Positions 53,918 through 62,989 of a DNA stretch of 64,000 nt are shown here, piece after piece (within the stretch, counting starts at the first letter, position 1; every line of letters begins with the position of its first letter). The notes beneath the pieces are model-generated. The model did no database searches and had not been told where the DNA came from. It worked only from the letters and a program-made list of their open reading frames with translations. Position numbers and translations under genes: made by a program. Origin of the DNA: JBJXFE01 sp046153875 (lineage in GTDB: Bacteria > Planctomycetota > Phycisphaerae > Phycisphaerales > UBA1924); NCBI GenBank assembly GCA_046153875.1, contig JBJXFE010000008.1, positions 41,713 through 105,712 of the forward strand, in the 5' to 3' direction.

Positions 53918-55137
53918 CGCTCCACATCCGCAACGCGCGAGTAATCACGCTGGCGCGCGGCCCGCGCCGGGGTGCCGCTTCGGGCGATCTCGCGGTGATC
54001 GAGCGCGGCGACGTGGTCGTGCTGGGCGACAAGATCGCGGGCGTGGGCCCGCGGCTGTCGCCGGGGAGGATCGTCGAAACTATCGACGCGCACGGGCGCG
54101 TGCTCATGCCCGGCTTCGTGGACTGCCACACGCACGCGTGCTGGGCGGGCGACCGGCTTGATGAGTGGGAGATGAAGCGGCGCGGCGTGCCGTACCTGGA
54201 CATCCTCAAGGCCGGCGGTGGGATCATGTCCACGGTGCGTGCGGTGCGGGCAGCCAGCGAGCAGGACCTGGCCGCCTCGCTGGGCGCACGGCTGGAAACG
54301 ATGCTCCGCGAAGGCACGACAACCGTCGAGGTCAAGAGCGGGTACGGGCTGTCGGCGGAGCACGAACTCAAGATGCTTCGGGCGATCCGCGCGGCCGCCG
54401 CGACGCCGGGTGGTCCGACGGTGGCGGTGACCGCGCTGCTCGGGCACGCGATCGATCCGGACGCGCCGGGATTCGTGGACGGCACGATCGGCGCGACGCT
54501 CGACGCCGTTCACGCGGCTTTCCCCGGCATCGCGGTCGATGCGTTCTGCGAGCAGGGCGCATGGTCGCTCGCCGACACGGTCCGCCTGCTGACGCGCGCC
54601 GGGGAGCTGGGCCACCCGGTCCGCGTCCACGCGGACCAGTTCAACGCGCTCGGCATGACGCGCGAGGGCGTGCGGCTCGGCGCGGTCAGCGTCGATCACC
54701 TCGAGGCGTCAACTCCCGACGACCTCCGCCTGCTCGCCGCGTCGCCGACGTTCGGCGTCGTGCTGCCGATCTGCGGGTTCCACGTGGACGGGCGGTACGC
54801 GAACGGGCGGGCGTTCATCGACGCGGGCGGCGCGATCGCGCTCGCGACCAACTACAACCCGGGCTCGGCCCCTTGCCCCTCGATGCCGATGGCGATCGCG
54901 CTGGGCGTGCGGCACTGCGGCCTTTCGCCGGGCGAAGCGATCGCGGCCTGCACCGTCAACGCCGCGACGCTGCTCGGGCTGAGCGATCGCGGCACGATCG
55001 CGGTGGGCCAGCGTGCGGACATGATCCTGCTGCGGCACACCGACGAGCGGATGCTGGCGTACGAGTTCGGAGGCAACCCCGTCGACGCGGTGATCCTCGG
55101 CGGCGCCGTGGTCCGCGCGGATGCGCTTCGCGCGTAA
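53914..55137 (+). CDS. hutI: Imidazolonepropionase
   Basis: This 407-residue amidohydrolase opens 4-imidazolone-5-propionate in histidine degradation. Metal-binding residues are in MPGFVDCHTHACWAGDRLDE. The substrate region KSGYGLSAEHELKML follows, then VRVHADQFNALGM (metal His), AVSVDHLEAS and ALATNYNPGSAPCPSMPMA, which is specific to HutI. Length and motif order match the family. The GTG start overlaps the stop of hutG. The two form a hutG-hutI unit; the other hut genes are outside the window. Confidence 0.96.
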   Translation: MTLHIRNARVITLARGPRRGAASGDLAVIERGDVVVLGDKIAGVGPRLSPGRIVETIDAHGRVLMPGFVDCHTHACWAGDRLDEWEMKRRGVPYLDILKAGGGIMSTVRAVRAASEQDLAASLGARLETMLREGTTTVEVKSGYGLSAEHELKMLRAIRAAAATPGGPTVAVTALLGHAIDPDAPGFVDGTIGATLDAVHAAFPGIAVDAFCEQGAWSLADTVRLLTRAGELGHPVRVHADQFNALGMTREGVRLGAVSVDHLEASTPDDLRLLAASPTFGVVLPICGFHVDGRYANGRAFIDAGGAIALATNYNPGSAPCPSMPMAIALGVRHCGLSPGEAIAACTVNAATLLGLSDRGTIAVGQRADMILLRHTDERMLAYEFGGNPVDAVILGGAVVRADALRA

Positions 55138-55145
55138 GACCGGCG

Positions 55146-56093
55146 TCACGGCTTCAGCACCGGGAGCACCCCCGCCTCGACCGAGACGGTGAACGAAGGC
55201 GTGGGCGTCTGCGCGGTCCGTACCGACTCGCCGTCGACCTGGCAAGGCAGGTCGTCACGGTCGAGGCGCTCGACGGTCACCTCGCTTCCGCGCACGCTCA
55301 CCCACCCGCGCCCCGCCGCCTGGCGTCGGAGCCTGCACCGCACCGCCCAGCCGACAGCGCCCGGCACGGTGCGGCAGGGCATGAACACGGCGTCCAGAAG
55401 CCCATCGGTCATGGAGGCCTCGCGCGCCGGGTCGAGGCGCGAGGCGTACCGCCGGCAGTTGGCGACGATCAGCATTCCCGGCTCGTCGTCCACGATGCGC
55501 CGCCCGTCGACGGTCACACGCACGCGGGGAAAGGTCGGGTCGCGCAGCTCGGCCAGGATCGGGCGCACGTACGCCAGGTGCCCGATGGCGCTGGACCGCG
55601 CCGCGTCGAGGCGGCGGATCACGCTCGCGTCGGGCCCGAAGCCGGCCATGATGAGGAACGGGCGGCGCTCGATCGGTGCGGGCGGGCGTCCGCGGCCCGC
55701 ATCGGTGATCCACGCGACGTCCACGCACGCGATCGCGCGCCGCCCCAGCGCCGCCAGCAGGGTCGCCGCGTGCCGGTCCATCCCGAACTCGCGGGCGAAG
55801 AGGTTTTCGTTGCCCCATGGCAGGTGGTAGATGGCCGGCATCGTTGCGCCGGCGCCGCAGCGCCGCGCGAGCATCGCCGCCGCCGCGTGCAGCACCGTGC
55901 CGTCGCCGCCCGCGGCGACGACGACCTGGGCTGCGGCGATCTGTTCCGCGACGGCCGGCGGGTCCATCCCGGGTCCGACCTGGAGCACCGCCACCCGGTA
56001 CCCGCCGGCGCGCAGGCGGTCGGCGATGCGCTGGGCGGCGACGCGCCCGCGCCCCCGCCCGGCCTTCGCGTTGGCGAGCATCAGCACGTCCAT
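55146..56093 (-). CDS. Diacylglycerol kinase-family lipid kinase
   Basis: This 315-residue protein of the DAGK catalytic superfamily (YegS/BmrU-like) begins MDVLMLANAKAGRGRGRVAA, followed by VVVAAGGDGTVLHAAAAM with the nucleotide-binding GGDGT. The region LPWGNENLFAREFGM replaces the usual GTxNDFAR. The lipid substrate is unknown. The ATG at 56091-56093 is preferred to a TTG nine bases upstream. It converges with hutI and is divergent from the methionine aminopeptidase gene. Confidence 0.85.
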   Translation of the reverse strand: MDVLMLANAKAGRGRGRVAAQRIADRLRAGGYRVAVLQVGPGMDPPAVAEQIAAAQVVVAAGGDGTVLHAAAAMLARRCGAGATMPAIYHLPWGNENLFAREFGMDRHAATLLAALGRRAIACVDVAWITDAGRGRPPAPIERRPFLIMAGFGPDASVIRRLDAARSSAIGHLAYVRPILAELRDPTFPRVRVTVDGRRIVDDEPGMLIVANCRRYASRLDPAREASMTDGLLDAVFMPCRTVPGAVGWAVRCRLRRQAAGRGWVSVRGSEVTVERLDRDDLPCQVDGESVRTAQTPTPSFTVSVEAGVLPVLKP

Positions 56094-56248
56094 GAAGGCC
56101 AAAGCAAAGCAGCGCCGCGCACCTACAGCAAATGGACCACCGCGCAGATGAAGCGGAGCTGTCCCGCCACGCCGCGAAGATCAGAGCGGATCGCGGGCCG
56201 GATGCCGCCGTGCGCGCTCGCGCGGACGCCCCCCTTCTATGCTTCTGC

Positions 56249-57097
56249 GTGAGCGCCCTCGCGGTCAGGACGAAGCTTGACGCCGCCGCCGCCCGGGATG
56301 CGGCCCAGAAGGTCGTCCAGACGCACCAGCGCCTGGCGGACTTCCTCCGCCCCGGCCAGACGCTCGCCCAGATCGATCGCTTCGTGGCCGCGACGCTCGA
56401 CGAGCTCGGTTGCACTTCGTGCTTCCTCAAGTACCGCCAGGGGCGCCTGCCGGCCTTCCCGTCGCACGCCTGCCTGAGCGTGAACGACTGCATCGTCCAC
56501 GGCACGGCCGCGGGGTATGTCGAGCCGATGAAGGCCGGCGACGTGCTGAAGATCGACATCGGCGTCTTCTTCCGAGGGTGGGTCGGCGACGCCGCGTGGA
56601 CCTACTCGTTCGGCGAGCCGAGCCCGGTCGTCGCGCGTCTCATGACGTGCGGCAAGGAATCCCTGCGGCGCGGCATCGCGGCCCTGAAGCCGGGCGAGCC
56701 GTGGATCGCGTGGGCCCGGGCGGTGCAGGACTACGTCGAGTCGCCGCCGCCCCGCGGCTGCGGGTTTCACCTGGTGCGCGGCCTGGGCGGGCATGGGTAC
56801 GGGCACAAGAAACTCCACGGCCCGCCGTTCGTGGCCAACTCGGTGCCCCGAGGGGACCTGCGCTACGAGTGGCCCGACGGTCTGCGCCCCGTCGAGCCCG
56901 GCTCGCTCGTCGCCCTGGAGCCCATGATCGCCCAGGGCACGGGCGAGACGGACGATACCGGGCGAACCAAGCGCTGGCCGGTCCACACCCAGGATGGGTC
57001 GATCGCCGTCCATTACGAGCACGACGTGCTGATCACCGAGGACGGGGTCGAGGTGCTGACCGAGGGGATGGATGGGTTGCGGGACGTCATCGCTTAG
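56249..57097 (+). CDS. map: Methionine aminopeptidase, type I
   Basis: This metal-dependent enzyme removes N-terminal methionine. The five ligands are visible: LKIDIGVFFRGWVGDAAWT (two Asp), RGLGGHGYGHKKLHG (His), VALEPMIAQG (Glu) and VHYEHDVLIT (Glu). The substrate-side HACLSVNDCIVHG also matches. The GTG at 56249 (VSALAVRTKLDAAAARD) gives 282 residues, near the family length. The frame is open to an ATG at 56132, but that N-terminus would be unusual. There is no zinc-finger extension. Confidence 0.92.
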   Translation: MSALAVRTKLDAAAARDAAQKVVQTHQRLADFLRPGQTLAQIDRFVAATLDELGCTSCFLKYRQGRLPAFPSHACLSVNDCIVHGTAAGYVEPMKAGDVLKIDIGVFFRGWVGDAAWTYSFGEPSPVVARLMTCGKESLRRGIAALKPGEPWIAWARAVQDYVESPPPRGCGFHLVRGLGGHGYGHKKLHGPPFVANSVPRGDLRYEWPDGLRPVEPGSLVALEPMIAQGTGETDDTGRTKRWPVHTQDGSIAVHYEHDVLITEDGVEVLTEGMDGLRDVIA

Positions 57098-57226
57098 TCA
57101 GGCCGCCCTCCCGGGGCACCCGTCCGACCGGTAACCTGATTCAGATTCCGCTTGGGTCGCGACGGTTCGCGCGGTACGTTGTAGCGTCGGTACGCGGGCC
57201 GTCGCCCCGCGGCCACGGAGAATCCC

Positions 57227-59656
57227 ATGCCGCGTGCCATCAACTTTGTCTCGGTCGTCTCGGTCATCGCTGTCTTGGCCGGTTGCACGGGCGTGTCCAA
57301 GAAGCCGCGAGGGTTTGATGACGCCCTTGCCGCGGCCCGGATGAAGTACGAGATGCGGTTGAGCGCGGGCGGCATCATCCCGCACGACGGCCTGATGAAC
57401 GCGAGGGCACATCGCGACGTGATGCTCGCGCATTTCGGGCCGGCCGGTGCTCCCGATGCGGGGGCCTGGAACTGGATCGGCCCGGGCAACGTCGGCGGGC
57501 GCCTGCGCGGCATTCTCATCCACCCGACGAACCCGAACACGACCTGGATCGGCGCCGCCAGCGGCGGGGTCTGGAAGACCACCGACGGAGGCACCTCGTG
57601 GCTGCCTCTGGACGACTTCCTTCCCAGCCTCGCCGCCAACTGCCTGGTGGCGGACCCGAACGACCCCAACGTCATCTACTGCGGCACGGGGGAGGGGTTC
57701 TTCGAGACGATCGAGGGCACGTCGAACACCGCGGCGGTGCGCGGCGCGGGGATACTCAAGAGCACCGACGGCGGGACGACGTGGGCGCAGTTGCCGAGCA
57801 CGGCGGGCAGCCCGAACTGGTACTTCGTCAACCGCCTCGCGTTCCAGTCCGGTTCCAATCAGGTCATGGTGGCCGCGACGACGACCGGCTTGTGGCGAAC
57901 CACGACCGCGGGGGGCTCGTGGACCCAGGCGTACTCGGGGTACATGTACGACGTGCGCTATCACCCCACGGACCCGCTGAAGGCCGTCGCGGGCGGGCAC
58001 GACATCGCGCCGCGCTACTCGCTGGACGGCGGGGTGACGTGGCTCGGCTCAACGGGGTTCGCCACGCTCCCGCACCGCGCGGAGGTGATGTACGCCCCGA
58101 GCGACCCCAACACCGTCTACGCCTCCGTCGCGATCGGCAACACGCTCCGCCTGTGGCGCTCCACGAATGGCGGGCAGTCCTACACCGTGCAGACGAGCAA
58201 CAGCGGCATCGCCTCGCTGAACCCGTACACCTGCGCCCTGTGGGTGGACCCGGTCAACATCAACCACATCCTGATGGGCGGGCAGCAGATGTTCCGCTCC
58301 ACGAACGCGGGGGTCACGTTCACGCAGACGTTCACGGGCCTTCACGCCGACCACCACACGATCGCCCAACATCCGGGCTACAACGGGACCACGAACAAGA
58401 CGCTGTACTTCGGCACGGACGGCGGGATCTATCGCACGACCGACTCCGCGGGGACCGCCGTGACGAAGGTCAGCGGCGGGCTGGGGATCACGCAGTTCTA
58501 CGGCGCGGCCGTCCATGACGCGAGCGGCGTCGTCGTCGCCGGCGCCCAGGACAACGGCTCGAACCGCTACACCGGCAATCCGCAGTCCTGGAACGTGAAC
58601 GTGCTCGGCGGCGACGGCACGTACGCCGCCTCCGACCCGACCGACCCGAACGTGTTCTACGCTTCGTTCCAGCGCCTCGCGATCCAGCGCAGCACCAACG
58701 CCGGATCGACCTTCTCGACGAGCGTCAACGGCGGGCTCACCGACGCGGGGTCGCTCAACTGCAACTTCATCGCGTACTTCATGCTCGACCCGAACAACCC
58801 CAACCGCATGTTGGCGGCCGGGCGGCGTATCTGGCGATCCAACAACATCAAGACCGGCGCGCCGCCGACCTGGTCGATCATCCGTCCATCGATCGAGGCG
58901 CCCGAGCCTCCGCCGCTGCCGCGCGACCCGCCGCCGGACCATTACGTCCAGAACTCGCCGTTCAACTCCTCCGCGATCGTCGTGGCCCAGGGCAACCCGG
59001 ACATCATCTGGGTCGGGTACAACAACGGGCAGGTCGCCCGCACCACCGACGGAACCGCGGCCAATCCGTCGTGGACGGTGGTGGATCAGAACGGCGTCGG
59101 CCTGCCCGACCGGTGGATCTCACGGATCGTCCTCGACCCCGCGAACCCGCAGCGCGGGTACGTCTCCATCATGGGGTATGAGACGAACAACGTGTGGCGC
59201 ACCACCGACAACGGCGCGTCGTGGACGGACATCTCCGGCTCCGGCGTCACCGGGCTGCCGGACGTGCCCGTCCAGTCGCTCGCGCTGCACCCGACGCAGC
59301 CGGGCCGGCTCTTCGCGGGTACCGACCTGGGCCTGTTCGAGACGACCAACGACGGGCAGACCTGGGCTCCGATCGTCCCCGGCGTCGGCACGGCCTCGGT
59401 GGACGAACTCGTCTGGCGCAACGGCACGACGCTCATGGCCGTCACGCACGGGCGCGGCGTCTACTTCGGCGATGTGCCGCCCGGCGGCTGCTACCCCGAC
59501 TGCAACGCGAGCGGGTCACTCACGGTCGCCGACTTCGGGTGCTTCCAGGGCAAGTACGTGCTGGGCGACCTCTACGCGGACTGCAACGCGAGCGGCACGC
59601 TCACCGTCGCGGACTTCGGGTGCTTCCAGGGCAAGTACGTCCTGGGGTGCCCGTAG
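57227..59656 (+). CDS. Secreted BNR/sortilin-type repeat lipoprotein with dockerin-like tail
   Basis: This 809-residue exported protein has a lipobox in its signal (MPRAINFVSVVSVIAVLAGC; Cys20), so it may be lipid-anchored before or instead of release. The body consists of repeated beta-propeller blades of the BNR/Vps10 type (GGVWKTTDGGTSW, GILKSTDGGTTW, NVWRTTDNGASW), resembling exo-acting xyloglucanase/sialidase folds or PKD-like structural proteins. The catalytic residues of a named hydrolase were not identified. The C-terminus (about 756-809) carries two dockerin-like units, DCNASGSLTVADFGCFQ and DCNASGTLTVADFGCFQ, ending GCP. GGAGA precedes the ATG. The metzincin gene follows after 81 bases. 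Confidence 0.87.
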   Translation: MPRAINFVSVVSVIAVLAGCTGVSKKPRGFDDALAAARMKYEMRLSAGGIIPHDGLMNARAHRDVMLAHFGPAGAPDAGAWNWIGPGNVGGRLRGILIHPTNPNTTWIGAASGGVWKTTDGGTSWLPLDDFLPSLAANCLVADPNDPNVIYCGTGEGFFETIEGTSNTAAVRGAGILKSTDGGTTWAQLPSTAGSPNWYFVNRLAFQSGSNQVMVAATTTGLWRTTTAGGSWTQAYSGYMYDVRYHPTDPLKAVAGGHDIAPRYSLDGGVTWLGSTGFATLPHRAEVMYAPSDPNTVYASVAIGNTLRLWRSTNGGQSYTVQTSNSGIASLNPYTCALWVDPVNINHILMGGQQMFRSTNAGVTFTQTFTGLHADHHTIAQHPGYNGTTNKTLYFGTDGGIYRTTDSAGTAVTKVSGGLGITQFYGAAVHDASGVVVAGAQDNGSNRYTGNPQSWNVNVLGGDGTYAASDPTDPNVFYASFQRLAIQRSTNAGSTFSTSVNGGLTDAGSLNCNFIAYFMLDPNNPNRMLAAGRRIWRSNNIKTGAPPTWSIIRPSIEAPEPPPLPRDPPPDHYVQNSPFNSSAIVVAQGNPDIIWVGYNNGQVARTTDGTAANPSWTVVDQNGVGLPDRWISRIVLDPANPQRGYVSIMGYETNNVWRTTDNGASWTDISGSGVTGLPDVPVQSLALHPTQPGRLFAGTDLGLFETTNDGQTWAPIVPGVGTASVDELVWRNGTTLMAVTHGRGVYFGDVPPGGCYPDCNASGSLTVADFGCFQGKYVLGDLYADCNASGTLTVADFGCFQGKYVLGCP
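59498..59653 (+). repeat. Near-identical 81-bp duplicated dockerin units
   Basis: Two units start at 59498 and 59579, 81 bases apart. They share GACTGCAACGCGAGCGG and GACTTCGGGTGCTTCCAGGG exactly, and differ by only a few bases elsewhere. The encoded unit is DCNASGxLTVADFGCFQGKYVLG. The closest relative is the last unit of the neighbouring metalloprotease gene, which points to recent duplication or conversion between tails. Confidence 0.8.
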
Positions 59657-59676
59657 CGCCGTGGTATGCTGGGGTT

Positions 59677-59701
59677 CGCGGGCCGGCGCTGTCGGCCCGC
59701 G
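59677..59701 (+). promoter_or_regulatory. Intercistronic hairpin between two dockerin-protein genes
   Basis: CGCGGGCCG - GCGCTGT - CGGCCCGCG is a perfect 9-bp stem with a 7-base loop and no T-tail, placed 36 bases before the next start codon. It may be an mRNA-stabilising or processing hairpin, or a weak terminator. Confidence 0.5.
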
Positions 59702-59737
59702 CGGAGCGAGAACGGGTCGCGCGGCGGAGGTCAACCC

Positions 59738-62527
59738 ATGGTGCGGATGCTCGGCGTGCTCGTCGCGGGCTGTGTTTCGGTTTCGATGATCGGCGACGCG
59801 ACGGCCCAGTCACGTCGGCCCGCGCCGGACCTGCCCCGGTACAGGCTGGCCGCCCCGGCGGTGCCCGTCGACGGCGTTCCCACGATGGCGATCGACGCCG
59901 CGGCCGCGGCCGCCGTCGCCGACGCGCCGGGCCCGTTCATCGTGGAGGGCTTCCCGCTGGGCTACGGGGTCACGGTGGACCTGCGGCTGGAGCGGTTCTA
60001 CGTCACCAAGCCGTGGACGCGGTTCGAGGTGGGGACGGGTACAGGCCCGGGCAAGACGCTGGAGTTTGACCCCAACCAGATCGTGCTGCTGCGCGGGACG
60101 GCGCTGGGGCACCCCGGGTCGTCGGCGTACCTGGCGCTCTCGCCGTGGGGGAGCAACGGGTTCGTGAACCTCGGCCCCGGGCGGGCCCGCTACGCGGTGT
60201 CGTGGATGTCACCCGTTGGCGTGCCGCTGCCGAACGGCCAACTCGCGGTGGCGCAGGCTTCGCCGAGCGGCCCGAACCCTGCCGAGCACTGCGAGCACTG
60301 GGAGAAGCCGCCCGAGCCGCCGCCGGACCTGCCCGTCGCGCCGATCGACGCCGTGAAAGGCCTGCGCCAGATCGAGCTGGCCGTCGAGACGGACCACGAG
60401 TTCTACCTGCTGTTCGGCGATGAGCAGGCCACGGCCGCGTATCTCGTCGAGCTCTACGGGGCCGTCAGCGCGATCTTCACCACCGACATCAACACGCGGG
60501 TGGACCTGGTCTTCGCCCGCGTCTGGCCGCAGCCGAACGAGCCGTTCCAGGCGAGCCTGAACGCGTTCTCGGAGTGGTGGCAGAACAACATGCAGTCGGT
60601 GGATCGGGACGTGGCGCAGATGTACAGCGGGCGTGCGGACCTTCCCGGGGGAGTCGCCTCGCTGAGCTCGCTGTGCAACGGCGGCGCGTACTCGTTCTGC
60701 GGCAACGCGTCGGGTTTCTTCTTCGGCGGCCCCGCGCCGAACGTCTACGACTACGACATCTCCGTCACGGCCCACGAGCTCGGGCACAACTTCGGCACGC
60801 ACCACACCGACTTCTACGGTCTGGACAACTGCAACGTGGTGCAGGCGACGCCGCAGCGCGGCACGATCATGTCGTACTGCAACCAGACCGTCAGCGGCGG
60901 CATGGGCGTCGTCGACCTGCGCTTCCACAAGTTCACGCAGCAGAAGATGCGCGACTATATCGCCACCGTGACCAACGCGACCTGCGTCGTGTTCGACTGC
61001 AACCAGAACGGCATCAGCGACGCGATCGACATCGCGACGGGCTTCAGCCCCGACACCAATACGAACGGCATCCCCGATCCGTGCGAGGACTGCAACGCCA
61101 ACGGCGTGCTCGACCCGCAGGACATCGCCGCGGGGACGAGCCTCGACCTGAACGCCAACAGCATCCCCGACGAGTGCGAACCGGACTGCAACGGCAACAA
61201 CGTCCCGGACGACCGCGACATCCAGCTCGGCACCAGCCTCGACTTCAACGCCGACAACGTCCCCGACGAGTGCGAGGCCGACTGCAACTCCAACGGCACG
61301 TCCGACTACACCGAGATCACGCAGAACATGCCGCTGGACAAGGATCGCAACACCGTGATCGACTCGTGCCAGGACTGCGACACCGACGGGACGCCCGACC
61401 TGGTCGAGCTGGAAGGGGCGGACAACGCGTGGCTCGCCTCGCTGACCGCGACGGCGATCAAGGAGTATCACGCGATCACCGGCACGCACATCAAGCCGTC
61501 CGCCGGCGCGACCGTGACCCAGGGGCAGGACGTGCTCATCACTCCGGATCGGCGCGTGCTGGTTTCCAGCGGCGTCGACAACCGTGTTGTGGAGTTCGAC
61601 CGCTTCGGCCAGTTCGTGCGCGTGCTGATCGCCCCGGGCGTCGGCGGGCTCTCGTTCCCGACGGGGATGGCGTTTACGCCGTCGGGCGACCTGCTCGTGA
61701 GCAGCCGCAACAGCAACGGCGTGCTGCGGTACGACACGGGCACGGGCGCGTCGCTCGGCTCGTTTGTCACGGCGGGCTCGGGCGGTCTGACGCAGCCCTT
61801 CGGCCTGGCGTTCGGGGCGGACGGGCGGCTCTACGTCACCAGCAGCGCCAACGCCGTGCTGCGGTACAACGGAGTCACCGGCGCATTCGTGTCGGTCTTC
61901 GTCGCACCCGGTTCGGGCGGGCTGAGCAACCCCCGGGGCATCCTGTTCAAGCCGACCGACGGCAACCTGCTGGTCTGCGGGCTCAATAACGATCGGGTGC
62001 TGGAGTACGACGGCGGCACCGGCGCGTCCGTCGGCCCGTGGAACCAGTCGGGCCCGAACTTCCTCTTCTCACCGTGGGGCATCCGCCTGGGACGCAGCGG
62101 CAATGTCTACGTCAGCCAGCACAGCCTGCTCGACACCCACGTGACGAAGCCGCGCATCAACGAGTTCCACATCGACGACGGGCGGTGGCTCCGTGCCTAC
62201 GTTCTGGCCGAGGATTCGCTCATCACGCAGCCCACAGGTTTCGATTGGATGCCCGGCGACCCGACGGACTGCAACCGCAACCAGGTTCCTGATTCGTGCG
62301 ACATCGCGTCGGGGTTCAGCGCCGACCACAACGGCAACGGGCGGCCCGACGAGTGCGAGTGCTACGCGGATTGCAACGGCGACGGCCTGAGGACGGTCGC
62401 TGACTTCGGCTGCTTCCAGAACGAGTACGTTTCGGGCGACGCGTACGCCGACTGCAACGCCAGCGGCAGTCTGACCGTCGCCGACTTCGGGTGTTTCCAG
62501 TCGAAGTACGTGCTAGGTTGCCCGTAG
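59738..62527 (+). CDS. Secreted metzincin metalloprotease with calcium repeats, NHL-like propeller and dockerin-like tail
   Basis: This 929-residue protein starts at the ATG seven bases after GGAGG (MVRMLGVLVAG), with a signal peptide. The zinc motif HELGHNFGTHH (H346, H350, H356) and the Met-turn IMSYC (Met378) place it in the metzincins, like reprolysin/adamalysin enzymes. Residues about 420-558 hold several TSP3-like calcium repeats (DCNxNGxPD, DxNANSIPDECE). About 575-835 is a series of NHL-type repeats (GGLSFPTGMAFTPSGDLLVS and similar). The last 55 residues are two dockerin-like units ending GCP. It is expected to cut extracellular proteins; calcium and the dockerin would hold it in place. 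Confidence 0.9.
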   Translation: MVRMLGVLVAGCVSVSMIGDATAQSRRPAPDLPRYRLAAPAVPVDGVPTMAIDAAAAAAVADAPGPFIVEGFPLGYGVTVDLRLERFYVTKPWTRFEVGTGTGPGKTLEFDPNQIVLLRGTALGHPGSSAYLALSPWGSNGFVNLGPGRARYAVSWMSPVGVPLPNGQLAVAQASPSGPNPAEHCEHWEKPPEPPPDLPVAPIDAVKGLRQIELAVETDHEFYLLFGDEQATAAYLVELYGAVSAIFTTDINTRVDLVFARVWPQPNEPFQASLNAFSEWWQNNMQSVDRDVAQMYSGRADLPGGVASLSSLCNGGAYSFCGNASGFFFGGPAPNVYDYDISVTAHELGHNFGTHHTDFYGLDNCNVVQATPQRGTIMSYCNQTVSGGMGVVDLRFHKFTQQKMRDYIATVTNATCVVFDCNQNGISDAIDIATGFSPDTNTNGIPDPCEDCNANGVLDPQDIAAGTSLDLNANSIPDECEPDCNGNNVPDDRDIQLGTSLDFNADNVPDECEADCNSNGTSDYTEITQNMPLDKDRNTVIDSCQDCDTDGTPDLVELEGADNAWLASLTATAIKEYHAITGTHIKPSAGATVTQGQDVLITPDRRVLVSSGVDNRVVEFDRFGQFVRVLIAPGVGGLSFPTGMAFTPSGDLLVSSRNSNGVLRYDTGTGASLGSFVTAGSGGLTQPFGLAFGADGRLYVTSSANAVLRYNGVTGAFVSVFVAPGSGGLSNPRGILFKPTDGNLLVCGLNNDRVLEYDGGTGASVGPWNQSGPNFLFSPWGIRLGRSGNVYVSQHSLLDTHVTKPRINEFHIDDGRWLRAYVLAEDSLITQPTGFDWMPGDPTDCNRNQVPDSCDIASGFSADHNGNGRPDECECYADCNGDGLRTVADFGCFQNEYVSGDAYADCNASGSLTVADFGCFQSKYVLGCP
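62366..62524 (+). repeat. Two-unit dockerin-like tail of the metzincin
   Basis: Units read DCNGDGLRTVADFGCFQ and DCNASGSLTVADFGCFQ, with a shared Gly-Asp-Ala-Tyr-Ala linker and a final GCP. The second is nearly identical at the DNA level to the units at 59498 and 59579. The first is more diverged. Confidence 0.75.
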
Positions 62528-62809
62528 CGGAGGGGGCGCATCGCCGGGCAGAGGCGGTCGGGCCAGCCGGTCCTTCTCGGCGATCCGCCTGGCCTCCAGG
62601 TTCCCGATCGTGTCCAGCACGTGCGGGATCGAGCGTGACGCGATCACGACCTCGTCGATCCGGATGACCCCTCCGGGGAGCTCGAACACCGCCAGGGTGG
62701 AGTCCCCAAGCCGCCAGAGCGTTTCCCCCGCGCGGGCCCCGGTCTCCGGCGGGATGCGGGCGGCGCCCATTTGCTCCAGGAACGAAAGGACTTGATCGAC
62801 GGCGGCCAT
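62513..62809 (-). CDS. Small hypothetical protein
   Basis: This 98-residue protein begins MAAVDQVLSFLEQMGAARIP and is helical at the start, with a beta-rich middle (LWRLGDSTLAVFELPGGVIR). GGAGG lies seven bases before the ATG, which supports a real gene despite its size. Its 3' end overlaps the metalloprotease stop codon by 15 bases on the opposite strand. No signal, membrane segment or known family is seen. Confidence 0.65.
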   Translation of the reverse strand: MAAVDQVLSFLEQMGAARIPPETGARAGETLWRLGDSTLAVFELPGGVIRIDEVVIASRSIPHVLDTIGNLEARRIAEKDRLARPPLPGDAPPPLRAT

Positions 62810-62989
62810 GACGGGTCCTCCGCGTTGGGCGATCCGGGTCGGGGTGCGCGGGGCATGACCCCGCCACCCCCCCCCGGAGTGGCGGTGGTCGCTCCCGCGG
62901 TGTGAGCCTTCGCGCCAGAAAAACCGTGCCTACCGCACGGCGAGTTCTGCGCGTCGCCTGTTACCCCCGCGCCGGCACGTCCGTCCGGG

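Noticed and set aside
62867..62875. Run of nine C as a phase-variation tract
   Set aside because: It lies between genes in the loop of a small hairpin, with no start codon or promoter that its length would obviously change.
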